Assembly: GCA_030544215.1 (NCBI GenBank) | Contig: JARZZO010000001.1 | Span: 72,070,456-72,134,455, forward strand | From: Zantedeschia hybrid cultivar | Lineage: Eukaryota > Streptophyta > Magnoliopsida > Alismatales > Araceae | DNA: 64,000 nt | Reading direction: 5' to 3' | Shown: positions 24,440 to 35,750 of the stretch, piece by piece | How positions within the stretch are numbered: the stretch's first letter is position 1 | Layout of the letters: each line of letters starts with the position of its first letter | The notes under the pieces: generated by a model | Told to the model about the DNA's origin: nothing | What the model saw: the letters and a program-made list of their open reading frames with translations, nothing else | The model's database searches: none | Translations under genes and position numbers: made by a program

Positions 24440-24492
24440 TTTTTTTTTTTTTTTTTTTTTTTTTTAACCCAGGAACTTAGCTAGGACCCTGG
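24440..24492 (-). mobile_element. LINE F: extreme 3' fragment (poly(A) tail plus about 27 bases)
   Basis: A T run of 26 bases is followed by the LINE 3' terminal motif (CCCAGGAA..TAGGACCCTGGG) and a partial second copy of CCCAGGAACTTAG. It then joins the BUD31-like copy. It is a very short 5'-truncated insertion whose tail still joins telomeric repeats. Confidence 0.7.
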
Positions 24493-25074
24493 GCCGGCCC
24501 AGGAACTTAGCCACGACGCCTGGCGAACCCTGCCGCCGCCGCATCTGAAAAGGAGTCCCTGTGGACGCCCCCTTGCTACCGTTTTCAACATTCTCGCTTA
24601 TGTTTCTGTTGGTGGATTCAAGGTAGGAGCTTGGGAAGAGATGCCGAAGATAAAGACGAGCCGCAGCAAGTACCCTGATGGGTGGGAACTCATCGAGCCC
24701 ACCCTTCGCGAGCTTGAGGGCAAGATGAGAGAAGGTTTGTCTTTCTTCAGATCGAGCTTGCCGTTGCCTTCCTTCCTTACTCTTCTTCTTCTCCCTTTTG
24801 GTGTGGCGCCCACTATTTTTTTTGAAGTTCTTATTGATGAATCCTTGTTTTCCTTGCAGTTGAGAATGACCCGCACGACGGCAAGCGGAAGTGCGAAGCG
24901 CTGTGGCTGATCTTCAAGATTGCGCATCAGAAGAGTCGATACATATATGACATGTACTACCGGAGGAAGGAGATATCGAAGGAATTGTACGAATTCTGCC
25001 TGGACCAAGGCAACACCGATCGCAATCTGATCGCCAAGTGGAAAAAGGTTCGGTTTTGCAGCAGCTTTTCTAGT
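24493..25074 (+). pseudogene. Partial duplicate of BUD31 (5' leader, exon 1, intron 1, exon 2)
   Basis: The copy matches the intact BUD31 gene (reverse complement of about 48905-49470) through the leader, exon 1 (ATG 24641, MPKIKTSRSKYPDGWE), the short first intron and exon 2 to the splice donor after AKWKK. Intron 1 is kept, so it arose at the DNA level, not by retrotransposition. It ends about 25 bases into intron 2, and exon 3 with the cysteine-rich C-terminus is absent nearby. Changes from the intact gene include Pro to Leu after EALW, Tyr-Ala to Asn-Thr in DQGYADRN, and Val for Ala at the exon junction. It is not expected to give a working protein. Open frames on the opposite strand are shadows. 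Confidence 0.88.
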
Positions 25075-25099
25075 CGGGGGGCATGGACCTATTAAACAT

Positions 25100-25340
25100 A
25101 TGCACCCAGCAATCCTCCCCGCCAACAACATCATAGTCATTCACAACAGTCCTCCATAGCAGTGGTGTCGTGGTCCTCCCCAGCAACAGCGTCGTGGTCG
25201 TTCACAGTAGTCCTCCGTAGCAGTGACATTGTGGTCCTCCCCAGCAACGATGTTGTGGTCGTTCACAACACTCCTCCCCAGCGATGGCATTATGATCACT
25301 CACAGCTTCCCTCCCTAGCGGCGGCAGCATGGTCATTCTC
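25100..25340. repeat. Degenerate minisatellite
   Basis: About four imperfect units share TCCTCCCCAGCAAC, then a GTGGTCGTTCACA segment, in a higher-order period of about 60 bases. The rest, up to 25714, is GC-rich and shows no recognisable coding motif. Confidence 0.55.
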
Positions 25341-25858
25341 ATTGCCGACGGGGGAGGCCTTCTCTAGGATGGCCAAGTGGGAGGAGGGGGTGGTGGGGAG
25401 GTGGGTGTCATGTAGAGGTTGGTGTCAGCGGGCCTCAATCTGGGCCCATTTGAGGGGCGCGACGAACTTGTTAAATGTCCAAAGCTGTGGTCCTCCTTGG
25501 CAGCGGTGTCCAGATTGTCCTTGCCATGGATGGAGAAATTCTCCATGGCACAGCCAGGGGGTTGCAACAGCAGAGGCGTCTGCAATGTGGAGGTCGCCGT
25601 CTGAGTCGACTTCGATCAAAAGTCCATTCGGGCATCATCATGGATTTGTTAAATGTGGGGGCTCGAACGATGCTCGATAGGGATTTCGTGGTGGGAGCAT
25701 GGTGCTGGGGAGGAGAATGTGCATTCTTACGAGCATGTCTCTTACGGTGCTCAGCAAGGCTCCGTGACGCTATTGGTGGCCCATGGTGGCGGCAACTCCT
25801 CCATTTGCGCCAGTGGTGATGCTGGGAGGGGTGGAGGAGAGGGCAGAGAGGATGGGCT

Positions 25859-27172
25859 TGTTAGGATCTTATGACGGGATTGGGAACGCAACGGAAAATA
25901 AAAATTAATCGGATCTTGTGCCATTTTGAATAACGAGAATGAATTAGGAGTGAAATAAATTTCACCTTGCGCGGATTCGAATCCGCGTGCGTGTAGTTCC
26001 ATCAATGCGATGCCATAAGCCGCGCATGTGTCCGACCTCTAGCAGTATCCACGTGATCTTCTTCTCGACTGATTGTCCTCTCTTCCTCGCTCGGCATGGC
26101 GTCTGCGGATCCCGACTAGCTTCACGTAATCCTCTACGATGTACAAAGAGGAAGTTTTCGTCTAACGGGAAGCAGTGCCGGCGAGAGACGAAGCAAAGAC
26201 TACGGGGGCACCCTCTGAGGGGGGCTGCCAGAGAGAGAGGAGAGAGAGAGGGGGGGCAGCTGCTACAGGTTAGAGTGTCTGGCCTCTGACCTAGTAGCCG
26301 TATTTTTATATTAAGTGGTTTTGCAGTTTTTCAGAAAAAATCCGCACTTAATATAAAACCGGTTAAATGACTCATCGACTGAAGACCTTTTGCGTATGAG
26401 CCTCTAGGCCCAAATACCAGTCCAGTTAATGGCCCATTAAGCTCAATAACTCTTTACCGACTTATTAAATTAATTAATATCTATATATTAATTAATTAGT
26501 CGAATTTAATGTCACACATTAAATTTAGACGAACCTCCGACTACATTGGGTGCCAAGCAACACTACGTGAACTTGGAGGGTATTGGGGTTCTGCAACCTA
26601 CTAATATAATATTTATGTTATCGATTATCGCGCGGATATAATCATTCATCCGTACAATATTTCTAAATCGACCTAGGTCATAGTGAACAGTCAAACCCTA
26701 ACTGATGGATTCACTTTAATCACATGCCGCTAAACTATATCAGATAACTTCTTACTTGATATAGTGTCGTCCTGGTCAGAGACTTAAGCGCATCATTCTC
26801 GGAATATTTTCTTTCCTTTTATTGAGAGTAGATGATCCTTTATTGACCACACAATTATCTTCGAGGATTTCCTCTTGAACTTGATCACTTAACTTAAGGA
26901 TATCCCATGGTTAGTTTCGTTAGTCGAGGTCAAAGTTCGGAGACCTACCAACAAGATATTTATAGTGTAACAACTAAGAATATATATTTACATGCCTTTA
27001 GTCTCGTAATTATGATATCATCATAATTCAAAGACCATTGTATATGTTCATAGACTTCATCGTGAAACGAAAATTAAAGTCGAATTATACACACAATGAA
27101 TATAAACCAATTTAATTAATAATTGAACAATACATAATATTTAATTGGCTTGTAGGCCACCTAATACTAACA
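25859..27172 (-). repeat. Solo LTR 1, copia-like (1314 bp)
   Basis: The plus strand begins TGTTAGGATC and ends ACTAACA. A TATA motif on the minus strand (26301-26310) sets the transcription direction. No primer site, polypurine tract or internal coding region adjoins it. The flanking five bases (GGGCT and TGTCT) are weakly similar, and the other arm keeps a better pair (GGCCT and TGCCT on the minus strand), consistent with a decayed 5-bp target duplication. Confidence 0.8.
26301..26310 (-). promoter_or_regulatory. TATA box of solo LTR 1
   Basis: The minus strand reads TATAAAAATA, followed by CGGCTAC and a CT-rich leader. The same motif is at 52511-52520 in the other arm. Confidence 0.55.
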
Positions 27173-27595
27173 TGTCTGAAACGGGCTCTTGGGCGAGGTT
27201 GGGGGGAAGGAAAATGTGGTCGCCACGATGTAATCCAAATTTGGTCCGAAATCCGAAAAAGAATATAGGTTTTGACCCGAATTTGAACTCGCTTCTCATA
27301 GATATTTTGGATCCAAGTCGGATCTGAGATCCGAAATATCGAATTCGCATTCGAATTTTGAGAAACCCGCTCTGAATCTAGCCCATTTACACCCTTACCT
27401 GTGAGATCGCTTGATGAAGAAGCCATGCCCAAGGCGGAGAAGAAAACCCCACTCCCTGCGGAAGTTTTGGGATTCTCCGGATCCGACTAGATCTAATCCT
27501 AGCTGGATAGGTTCGGTTCCGAAGCCGGATCGCACCCGGAGCAATGGCTTCTGCATCCCTAGCTTTGTTAGTTTATACTGCTCATATTCATAAAT

Positions 27596-29990
27596 TTGTA
27601 CACACATGTGTACATATAACAAATACTTTTAAGTATGACAAATAATTTGTGGGCATGTCTATGAAACATTTGTCATGCCTAAAATCCTACATCTGTATTT
27701 AATGCTTGCCTGATCCACTCGCCGAAAAAGCTATCTAACCCATGTGCCACCTACTCGTGTGGACTAATAGCATCTTATATTGCAAGATGACTCAACTTGA
27801 TGTACTGACCCTCGGTGCAACAAGTATTACTCATCTTACAAAAGCTTTCTTGGAATTGCCTTTAGAAAAAACAGTTGCAAACCAAAAACAATGGTTTTGA
27901 TATCAATGGTCTTTAAACGAGAGACTTTAGGTCTAAAGATTTCACTGTTCTATGATAATTGAAACGACGCTTAGAAATTTAACAGGTATAAACATACAGT
28001 TGGTAAAATGTTCTACCATACTAACATATAATAGTTTCTCCTTTCTAAGAAAATAACATGTTGCAAGAAATTGACCATAATAATACACGAATGAAGTCCA
28101 AACGGGGTACACATTTGCACAGAGTTCATGTAGTGGCGGGGATTCATAAAGGGAAAAGTGTAGACTGCAAGCAGATAAAAAGCTAATGCTTAGTTTCTTA
28201 ATTTTGGTGTTCAGTTTCTTTTTCCTACAAAATAATTAGATTTTAGGGTTAGGGTTTTCTTGGGACATTTTCTAGATGAAGTATTAAGCTATACAGTAAT
28301 TGGCAACTTTTAATTGATAGTTTCAATTGTGTAACATTGTTGGATGAAATATAGAAAGCATGGAAAACAATTCTATAATAAGGGTGGAAGTGCTTTTCAG
28401 TGCCATCTGATAGAAAAGATGGTGTCCTATCTGTATGTGTAGTTGATGCAGTTGGAAACCATATGCATGTGCACAACTAAAATGTTAGTTTCTCTTAACC
28501 ATATACAATAGGAAAGCCACCCACAAATAAAGGGTCATCTTAACATGATCATGTCCCCTAGACAGAAGTCATAGAACAATGTCCTCTTCACATGTAAATA
28601 CAAAGTGCCTCAACCTTCCCTCTCATTCATCGCTATGCTTATTCTTCTCTTCCATCCAGATAAGGGACCAGGTTGAGAATGGCAGGGAGCACCTAGAATG
28701 GTGATGTCAGGTCCACAAGAGATGCACATGTTTCTCTTCTGGATCAGCCTGTGCCTTGGCCCAAGTCCTTGAACTCGTCAAGATCATCTTCCATCAGTTC
28801 GTGTATTCTAAAAGCTTAAGGGTTATGTTCCTTGTCCACCTACATGAATCATAAGCATAATGTGGTAAATAACATAAGAATGAGTGAGAACACTTGTACA
28901 TTCCCCTTTTTCAATTTAATAAACTTATATGGTGATGTCCACCTTTTCAAAAAACAAAAGAATCAGTAAGAAGAAACAGTAATCACCCTCCAAACAGTGA
29001 GAACACTTGAACCAAGAAAAGAAGATTTTTGAGAGCAGCCCCTCGGAGGGTCTCCCTGTAAGTCATTGATGGTGATCAACATAGATCATGCAGCATGAAG
29101 TTTCTATAGGGTATTCATTTGAGGAATATAAATGTGCTAACGATATGCTGATTACATGATTATTCTAAGAGCTGGCTCTAGACTTACAAGACAAAAAGAC
29201 ATTTTTTCCCCATTGGCGGACTTCCAGAGCCTCCTTGTCCCATTGTCCACCTAAGGTAGTTCAGATTCCAAGCATGAATGAAGAGCTTTCATGGAAACAA
29301 AGTCTACATTAAAACTTCCCTTAGCTTGGCCAAACCCTGATGGAACTAACTGATGATTATTTGCGCAGCTACTCGAGAAAAATAAATAGCCACATGGTGT
29401 CACTAGATTTGTTGCGAAGAACATTACACATATACATCAAAAGGGGAAAAGAGAATGCAATATATAGTGTTATAGATGTTCGTGTTAGTGCATAAGATGT
29501 CCTAGCGGCTCATGAAAGCACATCTTTTATGGCCTCGGGGGGTCATGATTCACAATAAACTATGCAATGCCTTTCTAAATTGCAAAACAAGCACTGAACT
29601 TGGTGAATTTGATGAAGAGTCACATATTACAGTGGGGACTAATTCATCTAGCTTTCTATGTTTAGTGTCAATTGTTGAACACCTGCAAAAGCAAATCGAA
29701 GAATGAATATTCCATCCATTTCCAAAATTTTGCAGCAGTAATAGTTAATCTTTTACAACTTTGAATGCAGCCAGCCGTTAAACTTCTTCAAATAGCAAAT
29801 TATCAAAGTTCACAACAATGTCAAACTTGAAGTTGTCCATTCCCATGATTATGATGTGATTCAAACTTAGACCCACTTTATAAACAAACCATCGTAAATA
29901 AAGAAAGGAATTACCAATCTATGTGGATAGACGAGTGAATTGGCCATTGACATTGACAATTCCGTTAGCATATGGATTTATGTCTTCCTT
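27596..29990. other. Intergenic DNA, no gene seen
   Basis: This AT-rich stretch lies between the inverted-duplication arm and the 3' end of the TTL-like gene. I see no splice-compatible coding sequence, RNA gene or transposon ends. A 64-codon frame at 29512 has no recognisable motif. The part next to 29990 is probably the 3' untranslated region of the TTL-like gene. Confidence 0.5.
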
Positions 29991-32856
29991 CTATGCATCT
30001 CCCTGATTGAGTTGGCTGCGAACCTTAGCAAGCGCATTTAGCACTTCCTCATCTACCGGCAACTGTTGGATCAATATCCTATAATCTTGAACGGAATCTT
30101 CCCACCTCTCCAACTAATAATACACGAGGAAATGATGTGTTACCAACTCCCCAAATTTGAATTAACTCTGGAATTCCTAATAAACTAGTTACCTTTGCAT
30201 AGCAGCCAGCTCTCCTCAAGCGAGCTTTCTTATATGACGGGCGCACACTGAGAGCTAGGTTACAGTCTTCAATGGCTTTCTCCCAATGTCCAAGCTCAGA
30301 TTGGGAAGCAGCTCGGTTGCACAGCAAAACAGAATTTTGCGGATCATGGTCAAGGCCCTCCCCATAGGCAGCACATGCCTCCCCAAACCTTGAGGCCTTG
30401 AAGAAATTATTCCCTTTTGTTCGTGCCAGTGACACGGAACGTGCCCTCCGAGCCACAGAAGTAATCTCCATATTCCTTGGATCAATCCGAGCAGCCCTCT
30501 GGGCAGTTGAAACTGCATCGCAAAACCTTCATGCCCAAATCAAAATTACACTTAGCTAATACACTATAGCGCCCTTTGTGCAAAGTGACATCAATGAAGA
30601 AGAATTAATCAACACCTTAATATTGTTCACTTGTTGAAAAAAGGGTCTATACAATGTGCATATCATAACATTGAGTAGTACATGTTCACATGGAACACTA
30701 ACCTTCCTAAAGCCATGTCAACTTGTGCCCGCACCACAAGAACATAAGCATTAGCTGCGGCACCAAAAAACTTTGTAGATGCATCAATGTCAAAGGTGGG
30801 TGCATCCATGAGAGCTGTCTCTGCTTCTTGGTGCCTCTGGAGCCTCAGCAGTGCTTCAGCTTGTGAGGCAAACACCTTTGATTCATTAGGAAAGAGCATA
30901 AATAAGGTTACACCAAAATAGAAACTTCAGGTTATTTCCAGCTGTGTAATTAAGAGATCGCACGAAACTGCTGAATCTGCAATACTCAAATACAAACTGA
31001 GATTAAAGTATAATTTCTGGACTATGTTTATCCATCGACTGGGACTATACATTTTCTTTGTTTTTCCATACACTAGGTTTTTTCCTGTTTCTGTATCTCA
31101 AGTACGACAATGCTAGGGTATGAGTAGTGTATTATAGAACATTGTTAAAATGGATTTAGACTCAGAAAAGAAGTAAGATCAAGGATCAGTTACCAACAAC
31201 AGGATGAAACAAAATCTGAGTAAACTGAGCACAGTACTACAAACGAAAAGAGACTTTCTTTAAAGCAGAAAAAGAAGCCATTTTCTCTTAAGTCAAAAAA
31301 AGGCTCAGAGATGTCTTCTTTAATAGGCAATCACGGGGTTATCTAAATCAGCTCCCTCATAGGTGTCTATTGTAACTTGTAAGGGGGAAATTTCCCATGC
31401 TGCAGGGTACAATGTCTGAAACCAGTAAGCTAACCAGCAAAGCTAATTAGAAATTAAGCATGCAGTAGGAGACCTTAGGAGCGGAATGGGCACCAATAGA
31501 TATTGCGGACTGGGCTTCCTTTAGCATGTTATGCCAGTCCCCTCTCTTGCGTGCTTCACTGCACTTTGTTAGATGGTTTCGGAGAGAACTTGCCCGTGCC
31601 ATGTCCTTGGCGCCAGCCTCTCCTGCTTGTTGGTAGTGCTGCATTGCTCTTTCCGCTTCTCCCAGTCTGAAAATGTGATGAAGTGGTTTTAAGGAGGACA
31701 CACTGCAATACCCTCCAGCTCCCACCCCCCCAAAAGGAGAAATTTACGTATGAAAGATTGCGGATACAGAAGAAAACGGTTTTCAGCTGACATGAGGGAC
31801 TCGGGATGAAGCATGATTTCAAACTGGGGGGCTGCTCAGAATCTAAACTTGACATGCTACAGTAAAAGAGGGGAATAACACAAGAATGCAATGCCATCTG
31901 TTCCTCTCTGCTTTTAGCATTAGTCTCAGAACCAGTTACCTCAGATAGAGGGTGGCAAGGCGGTAATGGGCCCTGCAATATGAAGGATCAATCTTCACTG
32001 CTTCCCTGCATCCAGCAACTGCCTCGAGAATCCGCCCCAAGCCGGTGAGCACCACAGCCTTGTTGTTCCAGTACAATGCTCTCTCTGGAGCAATAATTGT
32101 CGCCTGCTCGAACAGTGTCAATGCCTCTGCCAGATTCCCCTTCCCGTACTCCACGCTACCCATCTGGTTCAACTCCTCAGGGACCAATCTCTTCGAAGGT
32201 GGTCGGCGCAGCTTTGGCACCGGCACCGGCGCGGGGACCCGAACTAGCACCGGCACAGTCTCCTTGGCACTGATGCTCCTATCCATCCCCGAGTCAGCCC
32301 CACCACCCACATTGCCAGGGCTAGTTTTGCCGCTTGATGATGCTTCCTTCTGTGTCTTAGGCAAACCGTCGAGCACGTTACGGGCTCCGGTGACGGCCGC
32401 TTTCCGTACCCGGAGATTGCCCAGATGTCCCAAGAGCATCACGTTGCCTGAGGAGGCCCGAATGAGGGCGCTGCTTTCCTCGGCACGCTGATGATCATAG
32501 ATCATGCTGTCGAGCTCCATCGATACGCGGGGGACCGGTTGGCGCTGCTGCGGCACCCCCTTCTGCTGGCCCGGCAGCATCTGAGAACCATGCGTCAACC
32601 GCGGCTTCTCCATGGACCCCGGCGACCCGAGCCAGGCGCCGTTGTCAATAAGCGCGGCCTGGTCGGGCCCTGCGCCCTGCCGCCCCAAGTTGAAAGACGG
32701 GAACTTGGCCGCCGCCCGGAGGACCCCGGAGATGGGACTCCGGTTGGGCGAGGAGAGTCTCCGAGGCAGCGTGCGGCTGCGGCGGCGGAATGCGGCAGAG
32801 CAGAGGGCGCGGAAGCCGCAACCCGCCCCGGGGCTCCGCTTCTTGGCCTCGGCCAT
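29991..32856 (-). CDS. TTL-like tetratricopeptide-repeat protein, five exons, lacking the thioredoxin domain
   Basis: Exons on the minus strand: 32856-31940, 31666-31474, 30875-30703, 30526-30193 and 30113-29991, all with GT-AG introns and consistent phase, giving 579 residues. I chose MAEAKKRS at 32856; an upstream Met at 32889 is possible. A basic, Ser/Pro-rich N-terminus (about 1-220) precedes a first TPR block (PEELNQMG to LATLYLR, about 225-305). More TPR-like helices follow, with a second TPR block near the C-terminus (ARTKGNNFFKA to ILIQQLP, about 455-565). Order and sequence match plant TTL proteins, TPR co-chaperone-like scaffolds linked in Arabidopsis to ABA, osmotic-stress and brassinosteroid responses. 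Family members of about 690 residues end in a thioredoxin-like domain; here a TAG follows QLNQGDA and I find no such domain downstream. It may be a natural short relative or a truncated gene. Confidence 0.85.
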
Positions 32857-33009
32857 CCTGTTCGAGGTGTCCACAGGAGTGCCGTGCATGCATGGGAAGA
32901 GATCTTTGAGAAGTCAAAGACAGCACCTTCACACCATGGTTTCAGAAGCCAAACCCATTACAAGGAGGAAGAAAGGAAAGGGAAGAAGCACTTCCCATTC
33001 CTCCCTCCC

Positions 33010-33072
33010 TCCCTCTGTGTGTGTGTGTGTGTTTGCTGTTGTTGTTGTTGGTGGTGTGTGTGTGTGTTGTGT
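33010..33072. repeat. GT and GTT microsatellite upstream of the TTL-like gene
   Basis: A (TG)n run, a (TTG)n run and a second (TG)n run follow a CCCTCCCTCC stretch. They lie about 155-215 bases before the TTL-like start codon, probably in its 5' leader or promoter. A (GGA)n run follows at about 33208-33225. Confidence 0.8.
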
Positions 33073-35008
33073 GCCTGGATGAAGGTGGTGGACAGGAGAG
33101 GGGGGCGCGGGAGAGAGAACGGTCTGAAGGAAAATTTAGAAAGTACAGGGTGGGGTAGGTGGTGGCGCACCCGCCCCTTCCGTGGCTGCTTCCCTCCATG
33201 TTTAGGAGGAGGAGGAGGAGGAGGAGAGGAAAACGAGTTTGGGTTCAGTGTGCTTCCAGCCTTCCACTGATGAGGGGGATGAAACTGATCTGCTAGCTCC
33301 TTGGCTCGTTTAGAACCAGAGGTCGTGAACTGCATGCAGCCATGCATGAAGGTCATTGACACTTGCAGGGCTGGTACTACCTGAGTTTAGATAATCGGCT
33401 TTGCAAATTTGTTAAAGATTATCTGTTAAATTATAGAAAATAAAAATGAATCTCCCATAATTAGAAGAGTTAGAAATGAAAATGATTATTCTTGCATCTG
33501 CCAACCTATTTTTGTTTCTGAATATTATTATGTATCTTACATATATTATATTACAAGGTAATAATTGAACTCATTTGATGGGTCTCTCTTTCTATTTAAT
33601 GGTGACAATATCTCTTGACAATTTGACAAAAATTAAACCATTATTAAAAATAAGAAGCTTTCTTAAAGTTTAATGTGACTTTATGGTGCATGATTTAGGT
33701 AGATTCATACGTAAAATTAGACCAATAGATAAACTAGATTTTAAAATTCAAAATTCATAGATTACAAAAATTTATATAAATTAAATCCTTGTAAATTTGA
33801 AAATTTTAATTATCAGAAGATAATTTATTAAAAGTGAGCAATTACAGCGATTCAAAATAACTTCTTATACTGATGACAATAACAAAACTTCCGTTTACTC
33901 TCATTTTTGTTTCCGATTTTTAATTTATAAGTGAAAATGAAAGCAAAAATAGAATCACTCGTTTCCGTTTCCGCACCTTATAAGAAATAGAAGCGGAAAA
34001 AGTCTTCTCCGTTTCTATCTCCGGCCTGCTTGCAACCGTATGACCATGGGGCCAAAATTTGTCCATGGTTAAATTTTGAGAACAGCGTAAAAGTCTACTA
34101 AATGCTCAAATTTTTCAAAAAAATTGATGAATGTTTGGTGATTCAAAAGTTTCAGTCTATGAAAAAGTATATCCATGGATTATCTTCATATTCAGATTTT
34201 GGCATCCATAATATCATCAATTTTGGGAAATGTATACATAGAACAGATTTTATGTTGTACCAAACAGATCCTGTGTATGATCTGTTCAGTTCTCACGTGT
34301 GGGAGTAGAACTTGATCTCACGTGTGGCATGTAAGGTCATAGAATCTTAGGACATTTTTGACTTGTCCTTCGATTAAAAGTAGTTTAAAACTTTTTTAGC
34401 ACTTTTAGACGTATAAGTCAGTTGACTAAGGAGAATATTTTTATCCTCTAGGACCCTTGAACCTAAGACTACCCATTTATACCTATTGACCCACACTCAT
34501 TTGATAATTTCCATCGTTCTTAGTTTAGTTATTTTAAGCAGAAGACTTGAAATCTTAAATGTCATTTATGTACTTCTTTAATTATAAACTAAAAACTCTA
34601 AAATTATAATTCTTAAGTTGGAGAAAAATAAAGTCATTAATTACGGAAATGTTTCAATTCAATTATTCAAAAAATGTGCCGTAAAAGTCACTTATTAATT
34701 TTTTGTATTTTTTATTTTTAATTAAAATAATCTAAAAGTTTTTAAGAAAGTTTTGATTTTCATAACTATTCAAATTAATTATAATTATTCCTACGTATCA
34801 AAAATGAAAGAAAACATATAACAAAAAACTTGCCAAATCTGAAGTCACTTACAATTAAAAGTTTTATCAAGCAAGCAGGTTGAAGGTCTGAAAGGACTTC
34901 TTGGCGACCGCGCAAGTCAGCTAATAAGATGGTAGGCAGGCATCCTTGGTGTTTGGATTGGCAGAAAATTACAAACAGAGCTACTCCTTTCTCTCCACTT
35001 CTTACTAG

Positions 35009-35305
35009 AGGCGTGTTTGGCAAAACTTCTACTTGAAAGTTACTTTTGGCTTCCACTTCTTATGTAGAATGAGTTAAAAGAGTGAAATTATAATTAATTT
35101 TAGTTTGTTATAAAAGTCAACTATTTCATAACAACCTCACTTTTTCTCTAATCTTGGAAACTTTCTCCTTGTAACTTTTGGTTGGAGGCCAAAAGACAAG
35201 TAAAATATCACATAAATGACTTCCAAGATCCAATGACTTCTATAAAAAATAACTAAATAAAAATGTAAAAATACTTCCAAATGAAAAGTGCACCAAACAC
35301 GGCCT
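35009..35305. mobile_element. MITE-like element with GGC(C/G)TGTTTGG ends
   Basis: AGGCGTGTTTGG at the left is mirrored by CCAAACACGGCCT at the right, with further imperfect pairing inward (AAGTAGAAGTTTT-like arms). The size (297 bp), AT-rich body and lack of coding fit a MITE. The terminal motif is common in plant Tourist- or hAT-type MITEs; I cannot fix the superfamily because no clear target duplication is visible. Confidence 0.5.
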
Positions 35306-35453
35306 AAATAATAAACGGCCAAATGATATGATATGCCAGACCATGCCTCACGCGGTTGCAGCAGAATAGATAACAAGTCCCACAAATGTAAAATAACAAA
35401 AACAGGAACACACAAACAAGCCTGACAGAGAAGAACGCCGGAGATGGCAGCTA

Positions 35454-35502
35454 GTTGGTTGATGTTGCACTGTCTGTGTTCTAGGGATATGCTATCCAAC
35501 AG
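35454..35502 (+). repeat. 49-bp direct repeat, left copy
   Basis: GTTGGTTGATGTTGCACTGT and onward to CCAACAG is repeated at 35702-35750 with two mismatches. The foldback element at 35503-35685 lies between the copies. Confidence 0.85.
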
Positions 35503-35685
35503 AATGAGATCGTCTGCACCTGTGCGTCTGGACCGCCCAACTCCCTCCAGACACATGAAATCGAACCGTACGTGCACTGTGCACATCATTTTCAAAGATA
35601 AATAACTCATATGCCCTCGTACAGTTCGGTCTCATGTGTCTAAGGGCGTTGGACGGCCTAGACGCATAGGTCCAGATGATCTCGT
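35503..35685. mobile_element. Foldback MITE-like element
   Basis: The left arm (AATGAGATCGTCTGCACC to CGAACCGTACG) is imperfectly complementary to the right arm (CGTACAGTTCGG to GATGATCTCGTT), giving arms of about 70 bases around a short AT-rich centre. Starts of the type GAGATC are seen in Mutator-like MITEs, but no 9-bp target duplication is clear. Confidence 0.65.
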
Positions 35686-35701
35686 TCCCTAGCCAACAAT
35701 G

Positions 35702-35750
35702 GTTGGTTGATGTTGCACTGTCTGTGTTCCAGGGATATGCTGTCCAACAG
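35702..35750 (+). repeat. 49-bp direct repeat, right copy
   Basis: This is the second copy of the repeat at 35454-35502, with two transitions between copies. Confidence 0.85.

Larger units (their letters stand above)
25715..27595. repeat. Left arm of a large inverted duplication
   Basis: This segment matches the reverse complement of 50990-53085, including the solo LTR and non-LTR sequence on both sides of it. On the minus strand the inner part carries a short exon-like start (MASSSSDLTG) followed by GGTAAGG, mirrored at 51144. Since both arms share the LTR at the same site, the duplication came after the LTR insertion. The left arm lacks roughly 235 bases of LTR present on the right. Confidence 0.85.

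Noticed and set aside
25162..25819. Overlapping plus- and minus-strand frames of 60-170 codons
   Set aside because: They fall in a degenerate minisatellite and GC-rich flank, with no recognised domain in any frame.
32491..33270. 259-codon plus-strand frame over the start of the TTL-like gene
   Set aside because: It is a GC-rich shadow of exon 1 and the microsatellite-bearing leader, with no family resemblance.
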